Assembly (NCBI RefSeq): GCF_010470675.1
Contig: NZ_VOIQ01000001.1
Coordinates: forward strand, 186,001-250,000
Source: Desulfovibrio sp. JC010
Lineage (GTDB): Bacteria; Desulfobacterota; Desulfovibrionia; Desulfovibrionales; Desulfovibrionaceae
Direction of reading: 5' to 3'
DNA length: 64,000 nt
Shown: positions 17,594-26,484 of the stretch, one piece after another
How the letters are laid out: every line of letters begins with the position of its first letter
Numbering within the stretch: position 1 is the stretch's first letter
Notes under the pieces: generated by a model
Seen by the model: only the letters and a program-made list of their open reading frames with translations
What the model was told of the DNA's origin: nothing
Database searches by the model: none
Position numbers and translations under genes: made by a program

Positions 17594-19345
17594 CTAAACA
17601 ATACCCAGAATGGTATCGATCATCTCACGGGTAACCGAAATAATCTGACAGGCCGCCTCATATTGCTGCTGAGCCTTGGTCAGGCTGACCAGTTCCTCAT
17701 CCACATTCACCCCGCTTACGGATTCCTGCTGGTCGGCATAAATCTGGGCTGCAGCGGTATCGCAGGTAACCTGAGTTTCAGCTGTGGACGCCGCAGCCCC
17801 CACATCGGAAACAATGGCTGCCAGATATTCGGTCAAAGACGCGTTCGTTGCAGAAGCCCCCTCACCTATTGATACGGTCCCGCTCAGCAAATCGTTTATG
17901 CTCTTGGCAGTATCATTGCTTCCCGATGAAACCGTTCCGTCATCACCGACCTGTCCGGCATTGAGATGTGAAGGGTCTGAAGACACATAATCATTAACTG
18001 CAATATCCCCGGCAGAGCTGCCTTCAAAGAAGGTATTGATTCCCACAGCTGCCAAAAAACCGGAACTGTCTTCCCCGAATTCAAATGAAGCGTCACCCAC
18101 GGCATCAATTTCCAGCTCACCGTCGGAATTAACCGAAGCAGTCAGGGTTCCCGCAAATGCTGCGTTGATGTCGGCTGCAACGTCATCCAGCGAATCCGCT
18201 GAAGGATCGACAGCGATGGAAGAATTTCCGGTTACATTGCCATCAGCATCGTAGATATAGATGGAGAACTCGCCGGAAGTAATCTTGTCTGCGAAATCAT
18301 ATCCGCTGTTTGAGAGCACTGCGGTCTGGTCATCCACACTGTAAGTTCCTTCCACTGAGGTATGCGGTTCCAGGCCCGCACCCTGCGAATGAGTCACGTT
18401 GGTTTCCCAGATCAAAGCCGAGGTGTAATCATCAATCTTGTCCAGCGTGGGCTGGATGTACTCATCACGGGTAATGAACAGCCCGGCAATTGAGCCGCTG
18501 TCGGTGCGTCCGGAGACCGGATCGCCGTCAGCATCGTTCATGGGGGTGATGTCGATCAGCGCACCGGAACCTGATTCCCAGAACAGCCCGGTCTTTGAAG
18601 TATCTGAATCATATGCCACTGCGAGGTGATGGGTTTCCTCACCCTCAACAAGCGGCTGACCGGTTTCGGTATAAACCTTGGTGGAACCGTCTTCGTAGCT
18701 GAGTACTTCCACCCCGATGAGTTCATCCAGTTCACGGATGGCCTGATCCCGACTGGCGACCAGCTCGTAATTGTCCGGGTTGGCTGCTATCTGCTCATTC
18801 AAGAGGCCGATGGAATCAATCAGCTCATTGGCGGTATCGACCTGCTCGATAATTTCCGATTCCACGCTGGCGGACATATCCTTGAGTTCCGAAGAAGTGG
18901 AATTCAGCGCGTAAACCAGCGAATCCGCTTCGCCCAGTAAGGCTTCACGTTCGGCCAGAGAGTCCGGGTAGGTGGAAAGGTCGTTCCACGCGCTCAGGAA
19001 TTCATCCTGCGCTGCAGCCAGACCTTCTTCGTCCGTCTGGTTGAAGATGGAATCCATCTGGGTCAGATATTTGGATTGTATTTCGCTGGAGGCCAGATCA
19101 GCCGAGGCCGCAAGGTACTGCTTCTCAATAAAGCTGTCCCAATTGGCCTGAACCGCAATGATATCCGCGCCGGTTCCGAGGCTGTCACCGTAAACAGTGA
19201 TATTGCCCGTGCTGTCGTAAACCGCATCAGCACGCTGGTAACCCTCGGTTTCGGCATTGGCGATGTTGTTGCTGGTCGTGTTGATCGAGACCTGCGCATT
19301 GGCAACTGCCTTCTCACCTATGGACATTGCATTTGTTAAACTCAT
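17594..19345 (-). CDS. flgK: Flagellar hook-filament junction protein FlgK
   Basis: A 583-residue HAP1 protein. The start MSLTNAMSIGEKAVANAQVS, followed by TTSNNIANAETEGYQRADAV, is the rod/hook family N-terminal motif. The C-terminal end GVNVDEELVSLTKAQQQYEA with EMIDTILGIV is FlgK-type. A central acidic region (about residues 330-480) replaces the usual variable domains. The ATG at 19345 is preceded by GGAGG, which is part of a modular repeat element lying between flgE and flgK. A longer frame into that repeat (to 19411) has no family similarity. Confidence 0.94.
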   Translation of the reverse strand: MSLTNAMSIGEKAVANAQVSINTTSNNIANAETEGYQRADAVYDSTGNITVYGDSLGTGADIIAVQANWDSFIEKQYLAASADLASSEIQSKYLTQMDSIFNQTDEEGLAAAQDEFLSAWNDLSTYPDSLAEREALLGEADSLVYALNSTSSELKDMSASVESEIIEQVDTANELIDSIGLLNEQIAANPDNYELVASRDQAIRELDELIGVEVLSYEDGSTKVYTETGQPLVEGEETHHLAVAYDSDTSKTGLFWESGSGALIDITPMNDADGDPVSGRTDSGSIAGLFITRDEYIQPTLDKIDDYTSALIWETNVTHSQGAGLEPHTSVEGTYSVDDQTAVLSNSGYDFADKITSGEFSIYIYDADGNVTGNSSIAVDPSADSLDDVAADINAAFAGTLTASVNSDGELEIDAVGDASFEFGEDSSGFLAAVGINTFFEGSSAGDIAVNDYVSSDPSHLNAGQVGDDGTVSSGSNDTAKSINDLLSGTVSIGEGASATNASLTEYLAAIVSDVGAAASTAETQVTCDTAAAQIYADQQESVSGVNVDEELVSLTKAQQQYEAACQIISVTREMIDTILGIV

Positions 19346-19349
19346 GATG

Positions 19350-19432
19350 TGGCCTCCGGCGGCTCTCCGAGGGCTTAAACCCTTTTTGCAAAAAGGGTTT
19401 AAGAATCCCAAAAACTTTTAATAAGCTTCGCT
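19350..19432. repeat. Modular intergenic repeat, copy 3 (variant A), upstream of flgK
   Basis: Box GCCTCCGGCGGC, an 11-base extra segment, then a 28-bp perfect palindrome at 19375-19402 (one base longer in each arm than copies 1 and 2), AAGAATCCCAAAA and AAGCTTCG. On the transcribed minus strand the box reads GCCGCCGGAGGC, and its GGAGG sits seven bases before the flgK ATG. Confidence 0.9.
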
Positions 19433-19459
19433 GCTATCGTCTGTTTGTCATTGCGTTAA

Positions 19460-21001
19460 TTAGCTTTTGAGTGAAATCGCAGTCTGCAGCAAAGTATCTG
19501 CTGTAGTTACGACTTTACTGTTGGCCTGATACGCGGACTGGATGATGATCAACTCCGTCATCTGTGATGCGAGGTCCACGTTTGAGGCTTCAAGGGAATT
19601 TGAGACCACGGTTCCGAATCCGGCGGACCCGGCGGTTCCGATAATGGCCTCACCGGACTCGGTGGTGGCCCGGAACAAGGTGCCGCCTTCTGCGGTAAGC
19701 CCGCCTTCGTTGGTGAAGTCGGCAAGACCGAGCTGGTAGAGTTCAATGGACTGGCTGTTGGAATAGTTACCGACAAGAATACCGTTTTCATCCACTTCTA
19801 CGGATACGAGAGACCCGGTGGGATAACCGTCCTGTCCCACACTGTAGGTGGCCGAGGAGCTGTCGGAGTAACTGGTGGTCGCGCCCAGTTCGAGGGTGTA
19901 GTCGGTGAATGAGGGCAGGTCCGAATAGTCAGTGGCTGCGGTTATGTCGTCGAGAGAATCGATACCGCCGGAAGTATCCCAGGTGGCATTATCGCTGGAC
20001 ATACCGAAGTTGATGGAAACATCCTGACCGTCTGCGCTTCCGGTGAAATTGAGGTTTACTTGCGGATAACCTTCAGGGCTTAGATCGGCCAGCCCCCACT
20101 GGTCAGCATCCTTGGTTTCGGTGGAAGTGGCGGCATTGGAAAGAGTGAAGGCGGTCATGGAAGTCATCTGACCTTCGGAGTTGAAGGTCAGGGTTCCGGT
20201 CATGGCCAGCCCGGCACCGCTGGTGGTGTTCATGTCCACACCGTCGGCAGTGGTGCGCATGTCATCTTCAGTTTCGTAAGCGGCAACATATTCCCAGACG
20301 ATGTTACCGTCAGCATCCACATCCACCGGGTCCATGTAATAAGTCATGTCATGGGCGGAACCGTTTTCATCATAAACAGTCATGGTGGTGGAATAGCTGT
20401 ACTGGGAATCATCCAGCGGCGGATTATTGGTGCCGTCATAAAGCTCGAACAGGGAAGTGTAAGGATTTGCGGTCTGCGCCTCATCCACACTCTGGGAATC
20501 GAGGTTCATGGTCAGGCTGATCTCGGAAGTCGCTTTCGGCGGTGACTGGGACTGGTCCAGCTGGATGGTGGTCAAAACACCGGAAGCAGTACCGTCTTCG
20601 ATTTCCCAACCCTGCACCTGATTGCCGTAAGGATCGACCAGATAGCCGTCTTTATCGAAATCAAAGTTCCCGGCGCGGGTGTAGTAAGTGGTGCTGGTGT
20701 CCGGGTCCACTACTATAAAATAGCCGTCGCCGTTGAGAGCCACGTTGGTGGACACGCTGGAATCTTCGTAAGACCCCTGAGTGTAATCGGTGTTGATGGT
20801 GGAAACCCCGGCACCGTTACCAACCTGCGAAAGTCCGCTTCCGGTGGTGATGGTGGAGTAGAAAACATCCTCGAAGACCGCATCCGAACCTTTGAAACCC
20901 ACGGTGGAAGAGTTTGCGAGGTTGTTGGAAACTACTGAGGTTGCCTGAGAGTTAACATTAAGGCCTGAAATTCCGGTATAAAGAGAACTGGTGATACCCA
21001 T
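19460..21001 (-). CDS. flgE: Flagellar hook protein FlgE
   Basis: A 513-residue subunit of the hook. The N-terminus GITSSLYTGISGLNVNSQAT with SVVSNNLANSSTVGFKGSDA is the hook/rod signature, followed by FlgE domain blocks (NGDGYFIVVDPDTSTTYYTR and AGNFDFDKDGYLVDPYGNQV). The C-terminus SNVDLASQMTELIIIQSAYQ with ANSKVVTTADTLLQTAISLK is also diagnostic. It is about 100 residues longer than the enteric protein through acidic surface domains. The ATG has CAGGAG upstream and lies 28 bp after the flgD stop. Confidence 0.95.
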   Translation of the reverse strand: MGITSSLYTGISGLNVNSQATSVVSNNLANSSTVGFKGSDAVFEDVFYSTITTGSGLSQVGNGAGVSTINTDYTQGSYEDSSVSTNVALNGDGYFIVVDPDTSTTYYTRAGNFDFDKDGYLVDPYGNQVQGWEIEDGTASGVLTTIQLDQSQSPPKATSEISLTMNLDSQSVDEAQTANPYTSLFELYDGTNNPPLDDSQYSYSTTMTVYDENGSAHDMTYYMDPVDVDADGNIVWEYVAAYETEDDMRTTADGVDMNTTSGAGLAMTGTLTFNSEGQMTSMTAFTLSNAATSTETKDADQWGLADLSPEGYPQVNLNFTGSADGQDVSINFGMSSDNATWDTSGGIDSLDDITAATDYSDLPSFTDYTLELGATTSYSDSSSATYSVGQDGYPTGSLVSVEVDENGILVGNYSNSQSIELYQLGLADFTNEGGLTAEGGTLFRATTESGEAIIGTAGSAGFGTVVSNSLEASNVDLASQMTELIIIQSAYQANSKVVTTADTLLQTAISLKS

Positions 21002-21029
21002 TTTTCACTCCTGCGTTTATTAAATTTAT

Positions 21030-21710
21030 TTAAATAAAAGTAACGTCGGTAATTGAGACTTCGCGTCCGTCATCAAGGGTCAGGGTAGTGTTGCCTGAAT
21101 CATCCTGATCAACTGCGGTGATGGTCCCGGCGGACTTGACGTAAACCTCTACTGAGGCGTCATCGGCATCGCTGGCAAAGGCCATGGCCACGTAGGTTCC
21201 GTCCGATTCGATGTTGGCACTGCTGAGCAGATCTTCACCGGAAATCTCATGGGTTCCTGCTTCAACGTCGGTGTAATAAAGAGTGTCCACAAGAGTGCCT
21301 TCAGAGTCGTAAATATTAAGACCGAGGGTGGCGGCATCTTCCTGCAGGTCGATGGTTATGTCGCTGCCCGAACCGTCTTCCACGGTGATGATTCCGCCGT
21401 CAGCCATGACTTCCTCGCCGATGTAGCCGGAGGTACTCAGTGCCGAGAGGGAATCCAGCTGATTGATGATGGTTTCCAGATTTTCATTCTGCTGCACGTC
21501 TTCATCGAGCATGGAGTAGTTGGTCATCTGGCTGACCATTTCCGTGTTATCCACGGGGTTGGTAGGGTCCTGATATTCCAGCTGGGTGGTCAGCAGGGTC
21601 AGGAAGTCCACCTGATCAAGTGAGGTATTATCGCTGGTTGTAGTTGTGGAGCCGGTCGTATCAGACCCGGTCAAACTACTGTAATAACTGGTGGTATCTA
21701 TACTGCTCAT
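21030..21710 (-). CDS. flgD: Flagellar hook-cap (scaffold) protein FlgD
   Basis: A 226-residue scaffold needed for hook assembly. The conserved N-terminal motif is LDQVDFLTLLTTQLEYQDPT, followed by NPVDNTEMVSQMTNYSMLDE; then come the FlgD Ig-like and Tudor-like domains, with GLNIYDSEGTLVDTLY and the C-terminal SDVTFI-like end (EVSITDVTFI). The start codon overlaps the sigma-factor stop as ATGA, so the two genes are translationally coupled; GAGGAGGG lies upstream. Confidence 0.93.
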   Translation of the reverse strand: MSSIDTTSYYSSLTGSDTTGSTTTTSDNTSLDQVDFLTLLTTQLEYQDPTNPVDNTEMVSQMTNYSMLDEDVQQNENLETIINQLDSLSALSTSGYIGEEVMADGGIITVEDGSGSDITIDLQEDAATLGLNIYDSEGTLVDTLYYTDVEAGTHEISGEDLLSSANIESDGTYVAMAFASDADDASVEVYVKSAGTITAVDQDDSGNTTLTLDDGREVSITDVTFI

Positions 21711-22252
21711 GATACGACCCTCCTCTTGTCGCCTGCTGAAAAATGGCGGCGAAGTTTTTGAATTGCCTGATGCTTGATGCAGCGCACTGTGCGGGAGGTA
21801 ATACCCAACTGCTGCGCCACTTCAACTGCCTTTAAATCTCCCCAGAAAATCATTGTCACAACTTCATTCTGTCTTTTTGAAAGAAGTCCATCAGGAAGAT
21901 TAAAATCTACTTGTTCATTTTCTATCTCTGGAATTTCTTCCAAGTCATCTACATTAGTATATATGGGATTTATTTTTCTCATATAATCCACAGACACAGA
22001 ACGGCTTATGATGTATAACCAAGTATTAAGAGAGCTTTTTTCAGAGGAATATTTTGAAATATAATTATTTTTAATTATCTTTAATGCTATTTCCTGACAC
22101 ACTTCATCGACATCAACTTTTGATGCCCCATTATATTTTGTGAATAAAAACTTGCTGACAACATTTTTAATAAAGAGACTATTGTCTCTAAAAAAACTAT
22201 TCACTACATCAACAGAATTGCATGTCAGATTTTCTTTAATGTAAGTATTCAT
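21707..22252 (-). CDS. Sigma-70-family (ECF-like) RNA polymerase sigma factor, head of the hook operon
   Basis: A 181-residue two-domain sigma factor. Region 2 is visible at about residues 25-85 (VDVDEVCQEIALKIIKNNYI, SLNTWLYIISRSVSVDYMRK) and region 4 at about 115-170 (LSKRQNEVVTMIFWGDLKAV, EVAQQLGITSRTVRCIKHQA). Regions 1.1 and 3 are missing, as in ECF factors, and it is not FliA. No anti-sigma gene is adjacent. It overlaps flgD by 4 bp and is clearly more AT-rich than the flagellar genes that follow. AGGAGG precedes the ATG and a sigma-54-like promoter lies just upstream. Control of flagellar or other genes is inferred from position only. Confidence 0.88.
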   Translation of the reverse strand: MNTYIKENLTCNSVDVVNSFFRDNSLFIKNVVSKFLFTKYNGASKVDVDEVCQEIALKIIKNNYISKYSSEKSSLNTWLYIISRSVSVDYMRKINPIYTNVDDLEEIPEIENEQVDFNLPDGLLSKRQNEVVTMIFWGDLKAVEVAQQLGITSRTVRCIKHQAIQKLRRHFSAGDKRRVVS

Positions 22253-22276
22253 AATTCCTCCTACTGCCTATAATTG

Positions 22277-22292
22277 AGCAACTTGCATTCCT
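22277..22292 (-). promoter_or_regulatory. Sigma-54-type promoter of the sigma factor-flgD-E-K-L-fliD operon
   Basis: Read on the minus strand, AGGAATGCAAGTTGCT matches the -24/-12 consensus TGGCACG-N4-TTGCW at the invariant GG and GC, which are 10 bases apart, and at nine of twelve defined positions overall. Initiation about 12 bases downstream would leave a short leader holding AGGAGG, then ATG at 22252. Hook-class flagellar operons are commonly sigma-54 dependent, which supports the call. Confidence 0.6.
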
Positions 22293-22492
22293 GACAACAT
22301 TAAATTGACATCAGATTGCATTCAGAATGAATCAGATTACATTCAAGAAAAGTTAACTTTCTTCAGGAGGATTAATGAAAAAGGCCTGAAATTAATGAAA
22401 CTTAATTCGATTTGGCTAATTAGAGATGTGCAGGGGGGCGAAGTGCAGAGGGGGGGAAGTTTTTGCCGGAAACAAATGCCCGGTTAAGAACG

Positions 22493-22533
22493 CAAAAAGG
22501 CCGCAGCTCCAGCTACTCGGAACTACGGCCTTA
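22493..22533 (-). terminator. Intrinsic terminator candidate (minus strand)
   Basis: AAGGCCG and CGGCCTT arms with a GC-rich interior; on the minus strand the hairpin is followed by CTTTTTGCG. It lies in the 490-bp gap between fliC and the sigma factor and would stop transcripts running on from fliC. Confidence 0.55.
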
Positions 22534-22549
22534 TGCTTGCACAAAAGAA

Positions 22550-22575
22550 AAAAGCCCGGCAAAACCGGACCTTTT
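22550..22575 (-). terminator. Second terminator candidate downstream of fliC (minus strand)
   Basis: CCGG arms around a five-base loop, followed on the minus strand by a CTTTTTTCTTTT run. With the hairpin at 22493 and the modular repeat at 22586, three stem-loops separate fliC from the sigma-factor operon. Confidence 0.5.
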
Positions 22576-22585
22576 GTCAATTAAA

Positions 22586-22732
22586 TCGGCGAAGCCTAAT
22601 AAAACGTTTTGGGATTCTTAAACCCTTTTGGAAAAGGGTTTAAGGCCCCCGGCAGGCCTTACAGACTCTTAACGAAAAGCTTTGCTTTGAGTTTAGTGGC
22701 TGTTGAGAACAGCGGTGCCGCCGGAGGCCATT
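22586..22732. repeat. Modular intergenic repeat, copy 4 (variant A, expanded)
   Basis: Has CGGCGAAGC, CGTTTTGGGATTC and a palindrome at 22618-22643 with one central mismatch. The next box is GGCCCCCGGCAGGCC instead of CCGCCGGAGGC, but a normal GCCGCCGGAGGCC box appears 85 bp further on, next to the fliC stop. The copy therefore looks expanded by an insert. Together with the two terminators and the sigma-54 promoter it fills the fliC to sigma-factor gap. Confidence 0.8.
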
Positions 22733-22742
22733 AGTTGACTAA

Positions 22743-23600
22743 TTAGCCGATGAGTGACAATGCCATCTGGGGCAGGGAGTTGGCCTGCGCCAGCATGGAT
22801 ACTGCGGACTGGGTAATGATCTGCTGCTTGGAGTAGTTGGTCATCTCGGTTGCAACATCAACATCAGAGATCTGGGATTCGGCGGCCTGCAGGTTTTCGC
22901 CCTGAATCTCAAGGTTGGAGATAGTAGCGTCAAGCCTGTTCTCAAGAGCACCGAGGTTCGCCCTGACCTTATCCTTGGAAGTAATGGCGGCATCAAGTGC
23001 TGCCAGAGACTGCTGCGCAGCTTCCTGAGTGGAAACGGCAAATCCGGCACCTTCGACACTCTGGTTACCGATACCGAGAGCGGATGCGGTGCAGGTACCG
23101 ATCTCAACGTCATACTTGTCTTCCGCGCTGTCATTACCGGTTCCGAAGTGGATGGTAACAGCGTTGTCGCCGGAGCAGTTGCCGTTGAGCAGATAAATAC
23201 CGTTGAAGTCGGTAGCACTGGCGATTCGGGTGATTTCCGAAGCCATGGCCTGATACTCACTGTCGATGAGTCCGCGCTGTTCTTCGGTGTAAGTACCGGT
23301 TGCGGCCTGTTCCGCCAGTTCCTTCATGCGGATAAGCTTTTCATCCACTACGCCGAGTGCGCCGTCAGCAGTCTGGATCATGGAGATACCGTCGTTTGCA
23401 TTTCGCACACCCTGCTGCAGGGTGGAAATGTCCGAACGCATGAGTTCGCGCACAGCAAGACCGGCCGCATCATCCGCTGCAGAGTTAATGCGCAGCCCCG
23501 AGGACATCTTCTCAGTAGAAGAACCGAGAGCACTGTATGCATCATTAAGGTGTCTGGCTGTTGAATTTGCAACGGTATTGTTGTTAATGATTAAAGACAT
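22743..23600 (-). CDS. fliC: Flagellin
   Basis: A 285-residue filament subunit. The N-terminal D0/D1 segment SLIINNNTVANSTARHLNDA with STEKMSSGLRINSAADDAAG and the C-terminal ATEMTNYSKQQIITQSAVSM with LAQANSLPQMALSLIG are classical flagellin ends, including the terminal helix recognised by the export system. The central variable part is short. The ATG at 23600 was chosen because GGAGG lies nine bases upstream and MSLIINNN is the normal family start; the frame continues to 23657 without similarity. It is expressed separately from the hook operon, with several stem-loops between them. No convincing sigma-28 promoter was found upstream. Confidence 0.96.
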   Translation of the reverse strand: MSLIINNNTVANSTARHLNDAYSALGSSTEKMSSGLRINSAADDAAGLAVRELMRSDISTLQQGVRNANDGISMIQTADGALGVVDEKLIRMKELAEQAATGTYTEEQRGLIDSEYQAMASEITRIASATDFNGIYLLNGNCSGDNAVTIHFGTGNDSAEDKYDVEIGTCTASALGIGNQSVEGAGFAVSTQEAAQQSLAALDAAITSKDKVRANLGALENRLDATISNLEIQGENLQAAESQISDVDVATEMTNYSKQQIITQSAVSMLAQANSLPQMALSLIG

Positions 23601-23851
23601 AAAAAACCTCCGTGTTGTATCGTACATCCTTGCACTTTCAGCAGGAGACCGATTCACCTGCTTTACCTGTTTATACGCAGCGGAGGTAAAGAACGTTTAT
23701 GGCGGAAATATTTTCTTCCAGCCCCAAATTTCAGACACTATAGACAAATATTCCTTATCTTAACATTTCTTAATCTATTTAACATTTATTTACACTAAAC
23801 TTATTTGCTTATCCCTTCTAAACACATAGTATCTGTTGTAGGAGAATATAT

Positions 23852-24556
23852 ATGAACAAGATACTTCTTATCGACGACGACCCGGAAATGGGGGAACTCT
23901 TATCCACCTATCTGGACGGCGAAGGCTACAGCCTGCAGCACAAGTGCACAGCAAAGGAGGGACTCAAGGCATTCGGCAATGAAGACTATGATCTCATTCT
24001 GCTGGACATTGTCCTGCCTGACATCAGCGGGCTGAACGTGCTGGAAAAAATCCGGCTGGACTCAACTGTTCCGGTTATCATGCTCACCGGAAAAGGGGAT
24101 GAAGTAGACAGGGTTGTGGGGCTTGAAATGGGTGCCGACGACTACATCTGCAAACCCTTCCCTTTGAGAGAACTGCTGGCCCGCATGCGCGCATCCCTGC
24201 GCCGCTGCTCCATGGCCCCGCAATCCCCGAGCATCACCCCCTCCTCCAAAGGAAATATTAAGGTCGGGGGACTGGACATCAACCTTGATTCCCATTCCAT
24301 TCAGGTACGCGGAATCGACACCCACTTCACAGCTGCTGAATTCAGCATCATCGAACATCTGGCCGCCAGCTGCGGTAAACTCATTGAACGTGACGAGCTC
24401 ATGGAAATCGCTCTCGGCAGAACCGCCGACTTTGATGACTATGTGCTTAACGTGCATATGAGCAATCTGCGCCGTAAAATCGGCGATTCCGTTTCAATCA
24501 AGACCATCCGTGGACGCGGATACATGATGACCGCGAGGAATCAGGCCGAGGCATGA
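23852..24556 (+). CDS. OmpR/PhoB-family response regulator
   Basis: A 234-residue transcription factor with an N-terminal receiver (acidic pocket LLIDDDPEM, phospho-acceptor Asp52 in LLDIVLPDISG, Lys101 in CKPFPLREL) and a C-terminal winged helix (FTAAEFSIIEHLAASCGKLI, VLNVHMSNLRRKIGDSVSIK, TIRGRGYMM). It is the first gene of a four-gene operon and overlaps the TonB-receptor gene by 4 bp as ATGA; the cognate kinase is probably the last gene (27029). Target genes are unknown; autoregulation of the operon is plausible. The start is preceded by TAGGAGA. Confidence 0.95.
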   Translation: MNKILLIDDDPEMGELLSTYLDGEGYSLQHKCTAKEGLKAFGNEDYDLILLDIVLPDISGLNVLEKIRLDSTVPVIMLTGKGDEVDRVVGLEMGADDYICKPFPLRELLARMRASLRRCSMAPQSPSITPSSKGNIKVGGLDINLDSHSIQVRGIDTHFTAAEFSIIEHLAASCGKLIERDELMEIALGRTADFDDYVLNVHMSNLRRKIGDSVSIKTIRGRGYMMTARNQAEA

Positions 24557-26484
24557 TCCGATTGCGGTTGGCAGTTGTTGCCCTCTCTCTCATGATTCTG
24601 GCCATGGTGGCCGGAACACCGCCAAGTTTTGCAGCAGACAAGGATGTCTCTGCTGAACTGGAAAGCCTTGACCTTGAAGACCTCCTGCAGGTCGAAATGG
24701 TTTCCCCTTCCGAACGCAAGCAATCCCTCGAAAATATTGCCGGATCATACACCATCCTCACCGAGGAGGATATCAAACGCAGCGGAGCCAGATCGGTTCC
24801 CGAAGCACTGCGCACAGTTCCCGGCGTGGTGGTTACCCGTACTGATACGGACAAATGGTCCATCGGGGTCAGGGGATTTTCAGGCACTTTCAACAGCAAG
24901 CAACTCATTCTGGTGGACAACCGCCCGATCACTTCGCCTTATTTCCACGGGGTAATCTGGTCCAGCCAGAACCTGCCCATCCAGCAGGTCAAACGAATCG
25001 AAGTCATTCGCGGACCATGGACCAGCCTCTGGGGTTCCGAATCTTTCAACGGCGTAATCAACGTCATTACCAAATCCGCCGCAGAAATACAGGGCAACCG
25101 CAGCGTGACCACCGCCGGAACGGACGGGGTCAGCCAATACCTGCGCAAAGGCATACACATTTCCGAAAACGCAACCATGGCCGTTTTTGCCAAAGGCGAA
25201 TATGAGCCGGGTAAAAACTACCGCATCCGTGGACGGACAGAAAAAGGCTCTACTGACTGGACTACCGGCAGCGGCGGTTTCCGAGCCGACTGGCTGAACG
25301 CTTATACCGACCAGTTTTCATTGCAGGGTCAGCTTGCCGGTTCATCAATCACTGAGTACTCCCCGCCGGGTAACCCCTTTTCCGCCAACAAAGATAAGAG
25401 CGACTACTCCGGTTACGCCCAGATTCTCTGGGACAGAAAAACCGGGGCCCGCTCCGGTATGCAGTTCCGCAGTTCTTACACCCGAACAGAAATCACCGTT
25501 TCCGACATGGAAAACATGTCCAACACCGTTGATGCGGAATTCATTTATTCCAATGAACAGCTGGACGGCCACTTCCTGACCTTCGGCATCGGCGGAAAAT
25601 ATTTCTGGGATGAATTCAGCCAGGGTGAAAATGTACAGGTATCCAACGACAGCATCTACCGTCTTGATTTCAGCGGATTTGCCAAGGACCGTATCACACT
25701 CATTGATGAAAAACTTTTCCTGACCCTCGGACTGAAGCTGGATTACTCAGGTGACTCAGACCTGACCCCGCAGCCCACCGCCCGGCTTCTGTATATGGAA
25801 GACGACGAGGAGTACTGGCTGGCTTACTCCTACGCCAACCGCAAGCCGGGATTCTGGCTGCGCGACGGCAACTACCGGGTCCGGGTAAGGGACAAAGAGT
25901 ACACCATGAGTGTCGGGGAAGACCTGGAAAATGAAAAACTGAGTTCATTTGAAGCCGGATACCGCAAGCTTTTCAGCGAAACCCTGAAACTTGACCTTTC
26001 CCTGTACCTGAACAGCTACGACCAGATGGTCACCTTCAGCTTTGATGAAGATACCAACACAGCCACCCCGGTAAGCGGACTGAGCGGGACATCTTATGGA
26101 CTCGAAGTAGCCCTTGACTGGCAGCCGTGGTCTTTCCTGACCCTGCGCCCTTCTATCGATCTTTCCAATCAGGATTTTCAGAACGTTCCTGAAGGAATTC
26201 CCGGTTTTTCACCGCCGCTCAATTCCGCACTATACAATATCAAACTGCAGGCCCTGATTGATCTGGCCGAAAATTGGGAACTTGACCTGTTCACGTCCTA
26301 CCTGAATTCCATGGACAACAAAGATCTTTCCACCGGATTCGGTTTTGACGCCCGTCTGGCGTGGCAGGCCCGGGAAGACTTATCCCTTGAACTTATCGGC
26401 AACAATCTGCTGACCAATGTAGACGAAAACAATTTCGCCCCTGTTGAACCTTCCTGCACGCTGAGGTTGACATGGGACTTCTAA
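24553..26484 (+). CDS. TonB-dependent outer-membrane receptor linked to a two-component system
   Basis: A 643-residue outer-membrane beta-barrel with plug. It has a signal peptide ending FAADK, then LEDLLQVEMVSPSERKQSLE, then the plug (RSVPEALRTVPGVVVTRTDT, IGVRGFSGTFNSKQLILVDN, RIEVIRGPWTSLWGSESFNG, VINVITKS) and a barrel ending in a C-terminal aromatic residue (LRLTWDF). The N-terminal LEDLL-E-V-S type segment is the form often found in receptors encoded beside YfiR-like proteins. No FecA-type signalling domain is present. No transport genes are adjacent, so it may act as a ligand sensor or import the signal molecule. The ligand is not predictable. Confidence 0.92.
   Translation: MIRLRLAVVALSLMILAMVAGTPPSFAADKDVSAELESLDLEDLLQVEMVSPSERKQSLENIAGSYTILTEEDIKRSGARSVPEALRTVPGVVVTRTDTDKWSIGVRGFSGTFNSKQLILVDNRPITSPYFHGVIWSSQNLPIQQVKRIEVIRGPWTSLWGSESFNGVINVITKSAAEIQGNRSVTTAGTDGVSQYLRKGIHISENATMAVFAKGEYEPGKNYRIRGRTEKGSTDWTTGSGGFRADWLNAYTDQFSLQGQLAGSSITEYSPPGNPFSANKDKSDYSGYAQILWDRKTGARSGMQFRSSYTRTEITVSDMENMSNTVDAEFIYSNEQLDGHFLTFGIGGKYFWDEFSQGENVQVSNDSIYRLDFSGFAKDRITLIDEKLFLTLGLKLDYSGDSDLTPQPTARLLYMEDDEEYWLAYSYANRKPGFWLRDGNYRVRVRDKEYTMSVGEDLENEKLSSFEAGYRKLFSETLKLDLSLYLNSYDQMVTFSFDEDTNTATPVSGLSGTSYGLEVALDWQPWSFLTLRPSIDLSNQDFQNVPEGIPGFSPPLNSALYNIKLQALIDLAENWELDLFTSYLNSMDNKDLSTGFGFDARLAWQAREDLSLELIGNNLLTNVDENNFAPVEPSCTLRLTWDF

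Noticed and set aside
22743-22860. Sigma-54 type promoter within or after fliC for the sigma-factor operon
   Set aside because: The better GG-N10-GC match is at 22277, next to the sigma-factor start. Nothing comparable was found here.
23601-23700. Sigma-28 promoter upstream of fliC
   Set aside because: A CGATA-containing element (near 23620) exists on the minus strand, but no TAAA-type -35 box lies at the correct spacing, so I do not call it.
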